Below the pieces are notes generated by a model. The model was not told the DNA's origin and made no database searches. It saw only the letters and a program-made list of their open reading frames with translations. 64,000 bases of DNA from Lysinibacillus fusiformis (lineage in GTDB: Bacteria; Bacillota; Bacilli; Bacillales_A; Planococcaceae): positions 4,098,001 through 4,162,000 of the forward strand of contig NZ_CP070490.1 of the NCBI RefSeq assembly GCF_016925635.1, read 5' to 3'. The position numbers and the translations under genes were made by a program. This document shows positions 8,423-18,862 of this stretch, one piece after another (the first letter of the stretch is position 1; the number at the start of each line of letters is the position of its first letter).

Positions 8423-9841
8423 ATGTCAACACAACGTATAGAAAAAGATTTTTTAGGTGAGCGCGTATTACCAGCAGAGGCTTATTACGGAATTCAAACA
8501 TTACGTGCAACGGAAAACTTCCCAATTACAGGCTACACAATTCACTCTTCACTTATTAAGGCGATGGGGATTGTGAAGAAGGCAGCGGCTTTAAGTAATA
8601 TGGAAGTACACCTATTATCAAAAGAAATTGGTGAGGCAATTGTCGAAGCAGCACAAGAAGTAATTGATGGCAAATGGGATGCAGAATTCCTTGTAGACCC
8701 AATCCAAGGTGGAGCAGGTACATCCATCAATATGAATGCTAATGAAGTCATCGCCAACCGTGCCCTAGAAATTTTGGGGAAAGAAAAAGGTGACTATCAC
8801 ACAGTAAGTCCAAACAGTCATGTTAATATGTCACAATCAACAAATGATGCGTTCCCAACAGCTATTCATATCGCTGTGTTAAATTTAATAGATGAATTAT
8901 TAGTAACGATGGATTATATGCAATCGGTTTTCCATCAAAAAGCAGAGCAATTTGCACATGTCATTAAAATGGGTCGTACGCATTTACAGGATGCCGTGCC
9001 AATTCGCTTAGGACAAGAGTTTGAAGCTTATTGCCGCGTGATTAACCGTGATATCGTACGCATTCGTCAAACACGTCCAAATTTATATGATGTGAACATG
9101 GGTGCAACGGCTGTCGGAACAGGCTTAAATGCCTTCCCAGACTACATTAAATCCGTTGATGAGCATCTTGCTGAAATTTCTGGTTTACCATTAAAAGGTG
9201 CGACACATTTAGTGGACGCGACACAAAATACAGATGCTTATACAGAAGTATCAGGTGCTTTAAAAATCTGTATGATTAATATGTCTAAAATTGCTAACGA
9301 CTTACGTTTAATGGCTTCTGGTCCACGCGCAGGCTTAGGAGAAATCCTGTTACCAGCTCGTCAACCAGGATCTTCAATTATGCCAGGTAAAGTCAACCCA
9401 GTTATGCCAGAGGTACTGAACCAAGTAGCCTTCCAAGTAATCGGGAATGACCATACAATCTCTCTAGCATCTGAAGCTGGCCAATTAGAATTAAACGTAA
9501 TGGAGCCTGTATTAGTGTTCAACCTAATCCAATCCATTAGCATTATGAATAATGTTTTCCGTGCGTTTACAGAAAACTGCTTAAAAGATATCGAAGCAAA
9601 TGAAGAGCGCATGAAAGAATATGTTGAGAAAAGTGTAGGGGTACTAACTGCTGTAAACCCACATATTGGCTATGAAGTAGCAGCACGTCTTGCACGTGAA
9701 GCCATTCTAACTGGTCGTTCCATTCGTGAGCTTTGCATTGAAGAAGGCGTCCTAACAAAAGAACAATTAGACTTAATTTTAGATCCTTATGAAATGACAC
9801 ACCCAGGTATTGCGGGCTCTAGTATCATGAAATTAAAATAA
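8423..9841 (+). CDS. aspA: Aspartate ammonia-lyase (aspartase)
   Basis: 472 residues of the fumarase/aspartase superfamily: converts L-aspartate to fumarate and ammonia. The signature GSSIMPGKVNPVMPE holds the catalytic loop Ser, and the N-terminus (RIEKDFLGERVLPAEAYYG) is aspartase-type, not class II fumarase. AAAGGAG precedes the ATG. It is transcribed alone, ending in a strong terminator, and would feed aspartate carbon into the citric acid cycle. Confidence 0.95.
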   Translation: MSTQRIEKDFLGERVLPAEAYYGIQTLRATENFPITGYTIHSSLIKAMGIVKKAAALSNMEVHLLSKEIGEAIVEAAQEVIDGKWDAEFLVDPIQGGAGTSINMNANEVIANRALEILGKEKGDYHTVSPNSHVNMSQSTNDAFPTAIHIAVLNLIDELLVTMDYMQSVFHQKAEQFAHVIKMGRTHLQDAVPIRLGQEFEAYCRVINRDIVRIRQTRPNLYDVNMGATAVGTGLNAFPDYIKSVDEHLAEISGLPLKGATHLVDATQNTDAYTEVSGALKICMINMSKIANDLRLMASGPRAGLGEILLPARQPGSSIMPGKVNPVMPEVLNQVAFQVIGNDHTISLASEAGQLELNVMEPVLVFNLIQSISIMNNVFRAFTENCLKDIEANEERMKEYVEKSVGVLTAVNPHIGYEVAARLAREAILTGRSIRELCIEEGVLTKEQLDLILDPYEMTHPGIAGSSIMKLK

Positions 9842-9855
9842 AGCGAGAAATGATG

Positions 9856-9897
9856 GACTGTAGACATGCCCTAAAAGGCTGTCTACAGTCTTTTTTT
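9856..9897 (+). terminator. Strong terminator of aspA
   Basis: GACTGTAGACA (9856) pairs with TGTCTACAGTC (9880) in a perfect 11-bp stem followed by seven Ts. Confidence 0.92.
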
Positions 9898-10001
9898 GTA
9901 GACCTTTCCTCATGTGAAAATAGAGCGTATCCTTATGCGTTTTAGGATTATTCAACTATAATAATGGTATGGAAGACATATTTTAGTTGGGGGAATTTGT
10001 T

Positions 10002-11246
10002 ATGAGTTTACGAAAAAAGAGTTTACTTGGCTTTTCCGTTTTAAATGTTTTAATGATTATTATTTTATTCATCGATTTAGCCAATGTAACGACATTAGAT
10101 TGGTTTTCTACCGTGTTAACGATTGTAGGAATCGCTATTACACTATCTTACACGGTGTATGTCCACTACAAAGTGATACAGCCTATCAAACAATTAACAG
10201 AGGCAGCACAAGGGATTACGGCAGGCCAATTAGATACAGTTGTCATTGAGGTTCGTGACAATAGTGAAATTTCTCAACTAGCGCAATCCTTTTTAGAGAT
10301 GCAGGAACAATTACGAACAATGACACAAAAAATCGCACACAGCTCTACGGATTTATCAGCAAGCATTGAGGAATTATCGGCAAGTACGAATGAAATTACG
10401 CTAGCTGTGGAAGAAGTCGATCAACAAATGGAGAAGACGTCAGACGGCTTGAAGCAAGCGGCGCAATCTGCGAATGATAGTGCCCAGTCTATGCAAGAAA
10501 CCGTTGATGGAATTGAGCGAATTACAGTAGCCACACAAGATGTGTTCGTGCATGCGAAAGATGCCAGCGAAATAGCGGGAAATGGTGCAAATATTTTACA
10601 TGTGGCAAAAGAACAAATGCAATTCATTTCCTCATCAACAGAAAAAACGAGTGGGCTGATGCAGCAATTATCCCTTAAAATGTCAGATATTAAATCGATG
10701 ACAGACATGATTACAGCTATTACGGATCAAACGAATCTATTAGCATTAAATGCGGCGATAGAAGCAGCACGCGCTGGAGAGCATGGTAAAGGCTTCGCCG
10801 TTGTAGCTGAAGAAGTACGCCAATTAGCAGAGCAATCAAAGCACTCCGCTACACAAATTGTAGATTTAGTTGTGGGAATAGAAAGTGATACAAAACAGGT
10901 CGCTTCATCAGTGGAAGATGATTTGAAAAATGTCCAACAGGGGGTCTATGTCATTGACGAGGCAACAAAATCATTTGGCACGATCTCACAGCATGTTAGT
11001 CAGATGACGAGTCAGCTTGAGGATATTTCGACGACAGCTGAGCAGCTTTCAAGCAGCGCCAATGAAGTGGCATCCACTGTGACAACCATCGCAGCTGGCA
11101 TGGGCAAGCTATCGAATTATACAGAAGCTGTGTTACATTCAATGGATGAGCAAACAGCCTCTATGCAAGCTGTTAATCATGTCACACAGGATTTAAGTGT
11201 TCAAGCCGATAACTTACAAAAGTTAACAAATCAATTTCGTGTCTAG
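10002..11246 (+). CDS. Methyl-accepting chemotaxis protein without ectodomain
   Basis: 414 residues. Two membrane helices (~residues 9-30 and 37-56) are separated by only a few residues, so there is no extracellular ligand domain. A HAMP domain ([16 protein letters not shown]) and a long coiled-coil signalling domain follow, with the conserved tip [20 protein letters not shown] contacting CheA/CheW. It is a membrane receptor that may sense the membrane state, redox or a cytosolic partner. ATG 10002 is preceded by TTGGGGGA; the upstream in-frame TTG lies inside this site. Confidence 0.9.
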   Translation: MSLRKKSLLGFSVLNVLMIIILFIDLANVTTLDWFSTVLTIVGIAITLSYTVYVHYKVIQPIKQLTEAAQGITAGQLDTVVIEVRDNSEISQLAQSFLEMQEQLRTMTQKIAHSSTDLSASIEELSASTNEITLAVEEVDQQMEKTSDGLKQAAQSANDSAQSMQETVDGIERITVATQDVFVHAKDASEIAGNGANILHVAKEQMQFISSSTEKTSGLMQQLSLKMSDIKSMTDMITAITDQTNLLALNAAIEAARAGEHGKGFAVVAEEVRQLAEQSKHSATQIVDLVVGIESDTKQVASSVEDDLKNVQQGVYVIDEATKSFGTISQHVSQMTSQLEDISTTAEQLSSSANEVASTVTTIAAGMGKLSNYTEAVLHSMDEQTASMQAVNHVTQDLSVQADNLQKLTNQFRV

Positions 11247-11339
11247 GCAAGAAATAGATATTTTCAAGATTGTTTAGTCCTAAATAAGCACCTCCATCAA
11301 TACTACGAAAAGCCACACAATGGCACTAATTGATCGTAA

Positions 11340-11374
11340 AAACACTTTCCTAGAATACGTGGAAAGTGTTTTTT
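11340..11374. terminator. Bidirectional terminator between convergent genes
   Basis: AACACTTTCC (11341) and GGAAAGTGTT (11361) form a perfect 10-bp stem with T-runs on both sides, serving the chemotaxis gene on + and the lipoprotein gene on -. Confidence 0.9.
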
Positions 11375-11777
11375 ATTGTCGAACCAGCGCAGCTAATTTC
11401 TCAGTGAAATCCTCTGAAATTGTGTAAATTGAATGGGTATCCTTGACATGCATCAAACTACTGTTTTGATCTTTATCACCTAACCAAAGGTGATAGCCAT
11501 ATTTGTTTCCTGCCGTATCCACTATTTGTACATCATATTCAGGTTTAGCCATATCGACAATACCCTCGTTTTTGACCGCTGTTGCAATGACTTGTTGGAA
11601 TAGTGTAAGTGATTCTTCATCCGTATATTCTTTAAAAAAATCAGTGTTCACCTTGTAAAATTTAGCACCAATAGAAATGCTGACCTTAGCTACATCACCA
11701 TCGGGTACACTATTTTCATTACATCCTAGTAAAACAACGGCTATTAGAGACAATAAAGCAATCATCATTGTTCGCAA
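11373..11777 (-). CDS. Small lipoprotein of unknown function
   Basis: 134 residues with a lipoprotein signal peptide (MMIALLSLIAVVLLGC, lipobox LLGC), then a soluble domain containing EGIVDMAKPEYDVQIVD and YGYHLWLGD. This resembles the YhfM-like domain of Bacillus lipoproteins, but I hold that only as possible. It would be anchored to the outer face of the membrane. It is convergent with the chemotaxis gene and ends inside the shared terminator. Confidence 0.7.
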   Translation of the reverse strand: MRTMMIALLSLIAVVLLGCNENSVPDGDVAKVSISIGAKFYKVNTDFFKEYTDEESLTLFQQVIATAVKNEGIVDMAKPEYDVQIVDTAGNKYGYHLWLGDKDQNSSLMHVKDTHSIYTISEDFTEKLAALVRQ

Positions 11778-11879
11778 CCTCTCACCCCCTCTGTATGCTA
11801 AATAATACCATCATTTTCTGTCGTAGCTCTTACTTTTTTGTAATACATTAAATAAACGACAGCGAAAGGGGGACAGATA

Positions 11880-12260
11880 ATGGGCTTATTTGATGGATTA
11901 ATCGGCAATGCAAGCGAGGTGAATTTAGAAAAACTACAGGAGGAGGTCCATGATTTATTAATTCCAAACGAGACAATCAAGAATGCCTATAAAATTATTA
12001 GAGACACGTTTATTTTTACCAATAAACGATTAATCCTCATCGATAAGCAAGGGGTGACTGGCAAGAAAACGGAGTATCATTCCATTCCCTATAAAAATAT
12101 CGTTCATTTTTCAGTAGAAACAGCCGGTACATTTGATTTAGATGCAGAGCTCAAAATATGGGTGTCTGGCAGTCCGTTGCCGATTCAAAAAAACTTCAAT
12201 AAGGCGACAAATATTTATAAAGTGCAAAGCGTCTTAGCGCAGTATGTTTTGGGGACGTGA
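11880..12260 (+). CDS. Bacterial PH-domain protein (bPH_1 type)
   Basis: 126 residues, cytosolic, without membrane helices. The sequence ETIKNAYKIIRDTFIFTNKRLILIDKQGVTGKK followed in pieces by YHSIPYKNIVHFSVETAG is the core of the PF08000 pleckstrin-like family (compare the N-terminal half of YvbH). AAAGGGGGA lies before the ATG. The role of these proteins is unknown. It is a single-gene unit with its own terminator, lying just before the Wadjet operon. Confidence 0.85.
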   Translation: MGLFDGLIGNASEVNLEKLQEEVHDLLIPNETIKNAYKIIRDTFIFTNKRLILIDKQGVTGKKTEYHSIPYKNIVHFSVETAGTFDLDAELKIWVSGSPLPIQKNFNKATNIYKVQSVLAQYVLGT

Positions 12261-12277
12261 GGATTCAATAGGTTATG

Positions 12278-12307
12278 AAAGCCCACATTTATGTGAGGCT
12301 TTTTTTG
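12278..12307 (+). terminator. Terminator upstream of the Wadjet operon
   Basis: AAAGCCCACAT and ATGTGAGGCTTT form a stem with a small loop, followed by TTTTTTTG. Confidence 0.75.
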
Positions 12308-12410
12308 TTGTAGAGGACTAGCCCTTCGTTAATTCGATAAGTAATACCCTGTCCAACATAGTATAATAAAGCAATAAATAGTCTCTTGAAGAGATAAAGG
12401 GGAATCTATA

Positions 12411-13616
12411 GTGGAATATGAAGAAAAGACCTCAATTGAATTTTTAAACGAAGTTGTTTTGAGGGCAGGTGAAAAAATTGAGAAGGTTGAATACCAAGGG
12501 CCTATTCAAACAGTAACGATTGTAAGAAGGTCCGCACGTATTTACAAAAAGGTTGCCCAAATCAAAGTAGCAAAGCAGCCCATTTGGAAGACAACTATTC
12601 CACAGGAGCTTGTGAAATATAAATTTTCACCAAAAGTAAATCGCCTACTAAATGAACCATTTGAAACGATTCAGGACTGGCTCCAGGAAGGGTGGATAAT
12701 ACGAGAGATTCGTTATCATGTAGATGGTATAAGTATCAAAGATGATGTCTATCGGATGGGTCCCGCCTATCTGTTTGCGCTTAAATATCGTAAAAGTAAA
12801 GAACAACAGCAATATGAGCTACAACTAGAACAGTTACGAAAGCAAGCGGATGACCTACAAATGTCGCCACTGTTTCTACATGCACTGTCAGCGGAAGCAA
12901 TGCCTCGTTATTGGAGTCGTGTAAAGCAATTAAAGTTTATGCAGTTTTGTATTGCTATGTACCAGCTTGCTCAGCAAAAAGACTTATTTGACTTTAAAGA
13001 AATAGGTGCGACATATGAAGATCGAATTGGTGGTTCGAAAATGTTTGATCAGGAGCGAGAGGAATTTTTAGCCCATCTCGCACAATTAGGCATCGATGCC
13101 CCGTCTTATGGCCTTGTAAGCTCAGGAAAAATCGTGCCAATCTATTTTACTGGACATGCACAATCAGAGCTAGCCTCCTATCATCTTGGTGCAGTTCATG
13201 CAACAACAGATAATACAGTGTTACAAACGACATTTACAACTTCCAACACGACACTATGGCTTGTGGAAAATAGGGCTATTTTAACACGTATGGCAACGGA
13301 AAGTGAATTTCTACGAGAAAGCCATTCATTTGTGCTTTGTTTGGATGGGCAAATTCGATCCGCTCATAAGCAATTTATCAAACAGTTGCTTAAAAGTTCC
13401 ATACAACAAGTACTGATTTGGACGGATTATGATGAGGCAGGACTAACAATTGCTAAAAAAGCTATTCAGCTTCTTTCTTGTCCCTTTAAAATTATTGGAC
13501 GAGATTCGCAAATTTTTACGGATATTGAAACTTACGAGCAGTGGCTTCAGCATGAAAATCGTCATGAGCAAGAGCAACAATTGGGAGGAGTGAACGAATG
13601 GAAAATGTGGATGTAA
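12411..13616 (+). CDS. jetD: Wadjet JetD: TOPRIM nuclease subunit
   Basis: 401 residues. The C-terminal third is a TOPRIM fold of the DUF2399/JetD type: catalytic Glu in WLVENRAIL (~residue 286), a Gly-Gln pair in LDGQIRSA, and the acidic pair in TDYDEAG (~338-340). JetD cleaves circular DNA after the JetABC motor extrudes it. The GTG start follows AAAGGGG at good spacing; TATAAT at ~12362 may be the -10. It is first in a four-gene operon and overlaps jetA by 19 bases. The family is identified by TOPRIM motifs plus context, not by search. Confidence 0.85.
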   Translation: MEYEEKTSIEFLNEVVLRAGEKIEKVEYQGPIQTVTIVRRSARIYKKVAQIKVAKQPIWKTTIPQELVKYKFSPKVNRLLNEPFETIQDWLQEGWIIREIRYHVDGISIKDDVYRMGPAYLFALKYRKSKEQQQYELQLEQLRKQADDLQMSPLFLHALSAEAMPRYWSRVKQLKFMQFCIAMYQLAQQKDLFDFKEIGATYEDRIGGSKMFDQEREEFLAHLAQLGIDAPSYGLVSSGKIVPIYFTGHAQSELASYHLGAVHATTDNTVLQTTFTTSNTTLWLVENRAILTRMATESEFLRESHSFVLCLDGQIRSAHKQFIKQLLKSSIQQVLIWTDYDEAGLTIAKKAIQLLSCPFKIIGRDSQIFTDIETYEQWLQHENRHEQEQQLGGVNEWKMWM

Positions 13617-15007
13617 ATGCACCCATTTCGATTTTTCACAGTGATTATTTTTCAGCTGAATTTATGAAATCAATGCGAGATTTAGCTTCTCTGTCAGCTG
13701 TCTTAAAAGACTTAAGCACGGAAAAAATGTATGATTCACCAATGGAAATTATCCGCTTTTTAAATATTATTCAATTATTAAATACGGCATCTTTAGGTAT
13801 TGGAGATCCGATTGATCATGAAGATACGCTTTATTATCGCTACCGCCATACATATGAGAATGACTCTGAGCCACCGACGCTTCAGTACATTCAACGTGTG
13901 CTCCATATTTTAGAACGCAATAATTGGGTTGTAAAGCAGACGCGGCAAATTAAATTAATGGACAGAGGCAAGCGTATGATGGATGGCTTAATTCGTATGG
14001 GAAATGATGCACTTGCTTATTATTTACAAGATGATATTGGCCGTTCACTATTTCAGGCAAGACGTGATGCAGAAATTAGTGCAGCCTATGATGATAAAGG
14101 CATTTCAGGTGGAAATAAAATTGCGTCGATGATTTATAATGTAGAGCAAGCCGTTGAGCAATTAGAAAATAGACAGCTTGAATTTTTGGCTGATCGCAAT
14201 GCCTTGCCACAACTAGAAAAAATCAATCAGTTAATGTTGGGGCTAGAGGAAAAAATGACGGAGCGTTTAGCACAATTCCAAACGATAGAGGAAAGTCTTG
14301 TAATGAGTGACTTGATGCACCGTGGAACGGCAGCCATTACAAAGGGCACAACATTAAGTTTAAGCGTATTAACTAAATATGTGCGTTTCGTTACGATGCA
14401 ATTAACACCGATGGAAGAGGCTATTTCCCCTGAAAAAGTACGAAATTTCATCTTGGCGATGTATAACCCACCCTTGCATAGTAATATCCCGACAGCACAT
14501 GATATCTTTAGCTTTATGGAACAAAATCAATATGAAGAAGAAACATTTGATGGCATGTGGATGCCGGTAAAGTTTGCTGCACCTATAGGACATCAAGATA
14601 TTAATGATGCTATCCATTATTTAGCCACCTATGAGCCAAAACGTGAGGGAGATATCATTGACCGAGAGGAGCCAGAATATAGAGAAGTAGAAATGGTGGG
14701 AGATTCCATTGAAGAAATGTTTGAGCAAGCTGCTTGGCAAATGACAAAGGCCCAAATCGACACAACGAAAATAGAAAGTTACTTAGATGACCATGGAGAG
14801 AGTGAAATAGAGGAATTAATCGTGCGAGCTAGCTCGAACAAATGGCATGATGCCGTTTTATCAATGCTCGCTGTTTCTGCTTTAACAAGCAGTAAAAAAA
14901 TAGACAGGTCACCTAAAGCGGAGACGGCAAACTTTGAAAAAGAATGGGAGTGGATTAATGATGACGACAAACGATATACCATATATAAGCTCTTTAGCGA
15001 TGATTGA
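13598..15007 (+). CDS. jetA: Wadjet JetA: kleisin-like subunit
   Basis: 469 residues, mostly helical, with winged-helix-like ends and central coiled-coil segments (NVEQAVEQLENRQLEF, LMLGLEEKMTERLAQ), the layout of MukF/MksF-type kleisins that bridge the two SMC heads. It sits between jetD and jetB with short overlaps on both sides, which strengthens the assignment. GGGAGGAG precedes the ATG inside the end of jetD. It does not look like the DUF3375 JetA of type I Wadjet, so type II or III is more likely; I cannot decide between them. Confidence 0.8.
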   Translation: MENVDVNAPISIFHSDYFSAEFMKSMRDLASLSAVLKDLSTEKMYDSPMEIIRFLNIIQLLNTASLGIGDPIDHEDTLYYRYRHTYENDSEPPTLQYIQRVLHILERNNWVVKQTRQIKLMDRGKRMMDGLIRMGNDALAYYLQDDIGRSLFQARRDAEISAAYDDKGISGGNKIASMIYNVEQAVEQLENRQLEFLADRNALPQLEKINQLMLGLEEKMTERLAQFQTIEESLVMSDLMHRGTAAITKGTTLSLSVLTKYVRFVTMQLTPMEEAISPEKVRNFILAMYNPPLHSNIPTAHDIFSFMEQNQYEEETFDGMWMPVKFAAPIGHQDINDAIHYLATYEPKREGDIIDREEPEYREVEMVGDSIEEMFEQAAWQMTKAQIDTTKIESYLDDHGESEIEELIVRASSNKWHDAVLSMLAVSALTSSKKIDRSPKAETANFEKEWEWINDDDKRYTIYKLFSDD

Positions 15008-15629
15008 TCATCTAAAAGGCTATTTAACGACAGAGGAAGAATTGGCTTTTATGCAATTACTGTTTTCATCATCTGCCTCTATTAAGGGAGCGAATTATGG
15101 ATTGCGTCGGAAGGAGTTAGAAAAATTATTAGGTATAAAAAATGACGACAATGCTTTGCAATCCTTTATAGATCGCGTAAATGGAGCTTTAAATCGCTAT
15201 TTCAAAATTATTTATGATGAGAGGCGTGATCGTGTTGTTGTCATGATGCGAATCACAGCGAAAAATGCAAAATCTACATTGAGTAGTGAAGCATTGGCGA
15301 TTTTACTCTATATGTTTTACCAGCAAGAAGTATTAGGCCATGAATTTACATTAGTACATCAAATTTTAGTTGATTTTGGCCATGAGTCTTTAAATGCTAA
15401 TAGAAGAATGAAAAGTAATATCGACCAATTAAAAAAGGTGGGAGCTGTTGAAGATTATGAAGCATCTTCAGAAGAGGCATATCAATTAACAACAATAGGT
15501 GTTCATTTATTCTCCGAATCTTTTTTACGTCGTACAGTCGAATTTGCGCAAGAAACAAAGTTGAATAAAGAAGAAGTGATGAAATTTTTTAACCGTTATA
15601 ACTTACATGTGGAGGAGGACAAAGAATGA
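14958..15629 (+). CDS. jetB: Wadjet JetB: MukE/MksE-like winged-helix subunit
   Basis: 223 residues from ATG 14958 (a second ATG is at 14961). The N-terminal half shows tandem winged-helix features (NYGLRRKELEKLLGIKNDDN, then SSEALAILLYMFYQQEVLGH), and a second winged helix runs through DQLKKVGAVEDYEASSEEAY with the regulated end TTIGVHLFSE. Such KITE-type subunits bind the kleisin and DNA in JetABC. The gene starts 50 bases inside jetA and ends in an ATGA overlap with jetC, so the operon is translationally coupled. Confidence 0.8.
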   Translation: MMTTNDIPYISSLAMIDHLKGYLTTEEELAFMQLLFSSSASIKGANYGLRRKELEKLLGIKNDDNALQSFIDRVNGALNRYFKIIYDERRDRVVVMMRITAKNAKSTLSSEALAILLYMFYQQEVLGHEFTLVHQILVDFGHESLNANRRMKSNIDQLKKVGAVEDYEASSEEAYQLTTIGVHLFSESFLRRTVEFAQETKLNKEEVMKFFNRYNLHVEEDKE

Positions 15630-18600
15630 TTCCTTACGTGTTGAAAATACAGGGTGTACGTGACTATCCACCAACAAGGGTGATACTAGGTGAAGCCGAT
15701 GAACACGTATTAATAACAGGTCCAAATGGTGTCGGAAAGTCAACATTAACGTTTTGCATAGGGGCTATATTATATTCTGCAAAAGTAGATATTGAAGGGC
15801 TACGCTCGAGTAATTTACAAGCAAATGAAGCATGGTATGCGAAATTATCGTTAGTGTTTAAAAATGAAGGCATGACCCGCATTGATGCGCCGCCATTTAT
15901 TGCATTTGAATTAATTGTACAACAAGCTGTGAAAAATGGTGCCTTGCAAAAAGAGTATCGTATAACAACAGGAGATTCAGAAGATACGTTAACGAACATA
16001 ACATCTTATACTTCTGGCAATATAGCAGGACGGAATTTCGGAGCTTACAAAGAAGATTTACAAATTAAATATAAAATTGATCCAGATTTGTATCATTTAA
16101 TTTGGTATCAGCAAGAAGTGAACCAATTTGCCGCCATGAACCCTGAGGAAAGATTTCGTCAATTTAGTAATATGTTTCATATTGCTGATATGCAAAAAGA
16201 ATGGGAAGCGGCATTAGAAGGAATTAGAGAAGCTAAACAAGAAATCATCCATTTATCGTCCATTGTAAAAACAGCTGAACATAATCTAACCATTGCAGAA
16301 AATGATCTCAACGCCTTTTTAAATAATAAAAAACGTATTCTGGAAAACGGTCGTCTGTATTATACATATACAAATGTTCTACTGCAAAAATATTCAAATG
16401 AATGCTCTGATACACAAGCTATTCTTCAGCAATTGCAGGAAGAAGAAGCACAAATAGGGACAAAGCAAAAATTACTGTTGCACGAAAAGGAGCGTACAGG
16501 TCAACATTTAATTCAAGTAGTGAATGAGTGCGAACAGGTTGAAGCACAAATTATTGAGTCAAAGACATTATTAAATGAGGAAGTACAGCAGGAAAAAACA
16601 CTACTAGGGCGATATAGTGAGCTTTCTGCACAGCTAGAATCAATTTCCGATAAAGCAAAGCGACTACGTTTCGATGAACAAACAACCTGGGAAAAACAAA
16701 AAGCAACAGCCTTTCTACTAAAACAAGTTGAAGAGCAAGATAAGCAACTAAAAACAAAAGAACAACAATTAAGAGAAAACGAACGACTTTTGAATAGTGA
16801 AAGCGCACGAGTGACGATACATTTCGAAAACCTGAAAAAAGATCTAGTGGAAGCACGTAAGATCGTCCATTTATATCAAAGTAGCCGTTTTATTTTAAGT
16901 CAACTAGATGCTGCAAATCTCCAGCAACATCAATTTTTAAAGGAAAAACAGTTATTATCTTCCGCCATCCAAGAGAAGCAGAAAATCATCCAGCAGCTAC
17001 AACAAAATAAAGTAAGATCTGCTCGTCAACAACAAGGACTAGAAGACTTACATAGACAAGGTATAGAGGCATATACATTACGTGATTTAATTTCGTTGAC
17101 ACCAAGTGCGCCTTTAAAGTTAGAGTCAAGTATTGAAGCGATTAAATACGCTATTTTTTATAATGCAGCGAGCTATAAGCCACTGAATGATTTGTATTAT
17201 GTTTCATTAAAGCAGCTCATACCAAATCGTATGATTGACAATATCCCTCATTTAGGATTACAAATGCGTAGCGGACTATCTGAGCAACTACAAAACTATG
17301 CCAATAAAGCATTGTGGTGGATCGAGCAATTTTTCACTTCAACGCCTCGAATTGAGGCAGGTACGCTTATAGATGAACGTGGTGCTAGAGGCGCACAGGA
17401 ACAACTGCAATTTATTCTAAGTGATGCAGCTATTCAACAAACCTTACAAGACCAGGCGAGTAACTTAAACAACCTGCAAGAGCGTCAAGTACAGTTAAAT
17501 GCGCAGTATGATCATAATATCAAGCAAATTAACCAATTGCATGGAGACTTGCGCAAAATTCAACAGGCTGAAAGTACGCTATTGAAGGAAAGTGAACTGC
17601 ATGCCTACGAAAGTCAACAGAAAGCTTTAACAGAGCAATTGTTAGCAATTTATGATGAGCAAGCGGAAATGGAAGCACAGCGGGAAACAGCTAGAAAACA
17701 TCAGGCAGAACATTTTCAAGAGCTGCAATTGCTAGAGAAGGAGTGCCGCATTTATGAGGAGCTAGGGGCAGTGGCAGAGCAACAAATCGAGGTACAGCAA
17801 ATGGAACAAACGTTAAAAGAATTACGCAAAACAATTAATGATTCCAAAAGAGAGTATCAGCAATGGACAGAGCAATTGGAGGAGCTGTCCAATGATAAAC
17901 GTCAACTAAAATTACTAAAACAAAATCATGAATCAGAGCTTGAATTAATAAATAGTAATCTAACAAACTGTCGGCTACGTATGGTGAGAGCGCAAGAAAA
18001 AATCGAACAATTAGAGGCTAGCCAAGCAAGTCTAGTAATAAAACTACAGGAATTAGAGCATATTTTACCTGTCGAAGCATGTGTTGTTGATGAATCCATC
18101 TCCATTAAATGGTCTGAGGCAAGGTTAATTCATGGTAATGCAGAAAAAGCTGCTGCATTCGAAGCGGCACGCCTAGAAAAGGTCAATATTCATGCTGAAG
18201 TAAATTTTGAAAAAATGAAAGAAGATTTTGAGCGTAAAAATGCAGAATTAGCAAGTGCTGAAATACTTCTTGAGCAAAATGCGGGTTTTGCAGCAGATTT
18301 AGAAGATAAACTAGAAACGACCATTAATATGTATTTAACAAAGATTAATATGTTGTTCCAAAAGTATATGGATCTTTTTCATTTTGAGGGACATATCGAA
18401 AAAGAAAGAATAGAAGAGAAGGCAGGGCGTATTAAATACTTGCTTTATGTGAAAGCTCGTAAAATCGGTCATCAGGGTACTATGGAGGATGTTAGCTTGA
18501 AAGCACGAAATGGCAAAGTAGGTAAAGGTGTCTCAGGAGGGGAGGAATCGTTAAGCTCGCTCCTCTTTGCCTTAGCTTTATTGCAAAACCTCTCGATTGC

Positions 18601-18820
18601 CCCAAGCTATATCGTACTTGATGAATTTGATAGCGCACTAGATGATGAACGCAAGGACAAAGTATTTCATTTATATGCAAAAGAGTTAAATCGAAAGTTA
18701 ATTATTTTATCTCCAAAAGCTCATGATAAAACCTATTACGACCATTTTTCCAAGGTATTTGTCATAGAACATAATTCATCTATTCCACAAAGTAGGATTG
18801 TTGGTTTCCAAAAGGTGTAG
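15626..18820 (+). CDS. jetC: Wadjet JetC: SMC/MukB-like ATPase
   Basis: 1064 residues. Walker A GPNGVGKS (32-39) lies in the N-terminal head, followed by a long coiled coil (~residues 215-420), a hinge-like segment (~450-570), a returning coiled coil, and the C-terminal head with the ABC signature VSGGEESLSSLLFA (~969) and Walker B YIVLDEFDSALDDE (~995). With JetA and JetB it makes a loop-extruding motor that recognises small circular DNA, which JetD cuts. The start codon overlaps the jetB stop (ATGA). It is the last gene of the operon; the riboswitch promoter follows directly. Confidence 0.92.
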   Translation: MIPYVLKIQGVRDYPPTRVILGEADEHVLITGPNGVGKSTLTFCIGAILYSAKVDIEGLRSSNLQANEAWYAKLSLVFKNEGMTRIDAPPFIAFELIVQQAVKNGALQKEYRITTGDSEDTLTNITSYTSGNIAGRNFGAYKEDLQIKYKIDPDLYHLIWYQQEVNQFAAMNPEERFRQFSNMFHIADMQKEWEAALEGIREAKQEIIHLSSIVKTAEHNLTIAENDLNAFLNNKKRILENGRLYYTYTNVLLQKYSNECSDTQAILQQLQEEEAQIGTKQKLLLHEKERTGQHLIQVVNECEQVEAQIIESKTLLNEEVQQEKTLLGRYSELSAQLESISDKAKRLRFDEQTTWEKQKATAFLLKQVEEQDKQLKTKEQQLRENERLLNSESARVTIHFENLKKDLVEARKIVHLYQSSRFILSQLDAANLQQHQFLKEKQLLSSAIQEKQKIIQQLQQNKVRSARQQQGLEDLHRQGIEAYTLRDLISLTPSAPLKLESSIEAIKYAIFYNAASYKPLNDLYYVSLKQLIPNRMIDNIPHLGLQMRSGLSEQLQNYANKALWWIEQFFTSTPRIEAGTLIDERGARGAQEQLQFILSDAAIQQTLQDQASNLNNLQERQVQLNAQYDHNIKQINQLHGDLRKIQQAESTLLKESELHAYESQQKALTEQLLAIYDEQAEMEAQRETARKHQAEHFQELQLLEKECRIYEELGAVAEQQIEVQQMEQTLKELRKTINDSKREYQQWTEQLEELSNDKRQLKLLKQNHESELELINSNLTNCRLRMVRAQEKIEQLEASQASLVIKLQELEHILPVEACVVDESISIKWSEARLIHGNAEKAAAFEAARLEKVNIHAEVNFEKMKEDFERKNAELASAEILLEQNAGFAADLEDKLETTINMYLTKINMLFQKYMDLFHFEGHIEKERIEEKAGRIKYLLYVKARKIGHQGTMEDVSLKARNGKVGKGVSGGEESLSSLLFALALLQNLSIAPSYIVLDEFDSALDDERKDKVFHLYAKELNRKLIILSPKAHDKTYYDHFSKVFVIEHNSSIPQSRIVGFQKV

Positions 18821-18862
18821 GACCATTTCGGTGAATGAAATTGTGTTTTAATCGAGCAAGAA

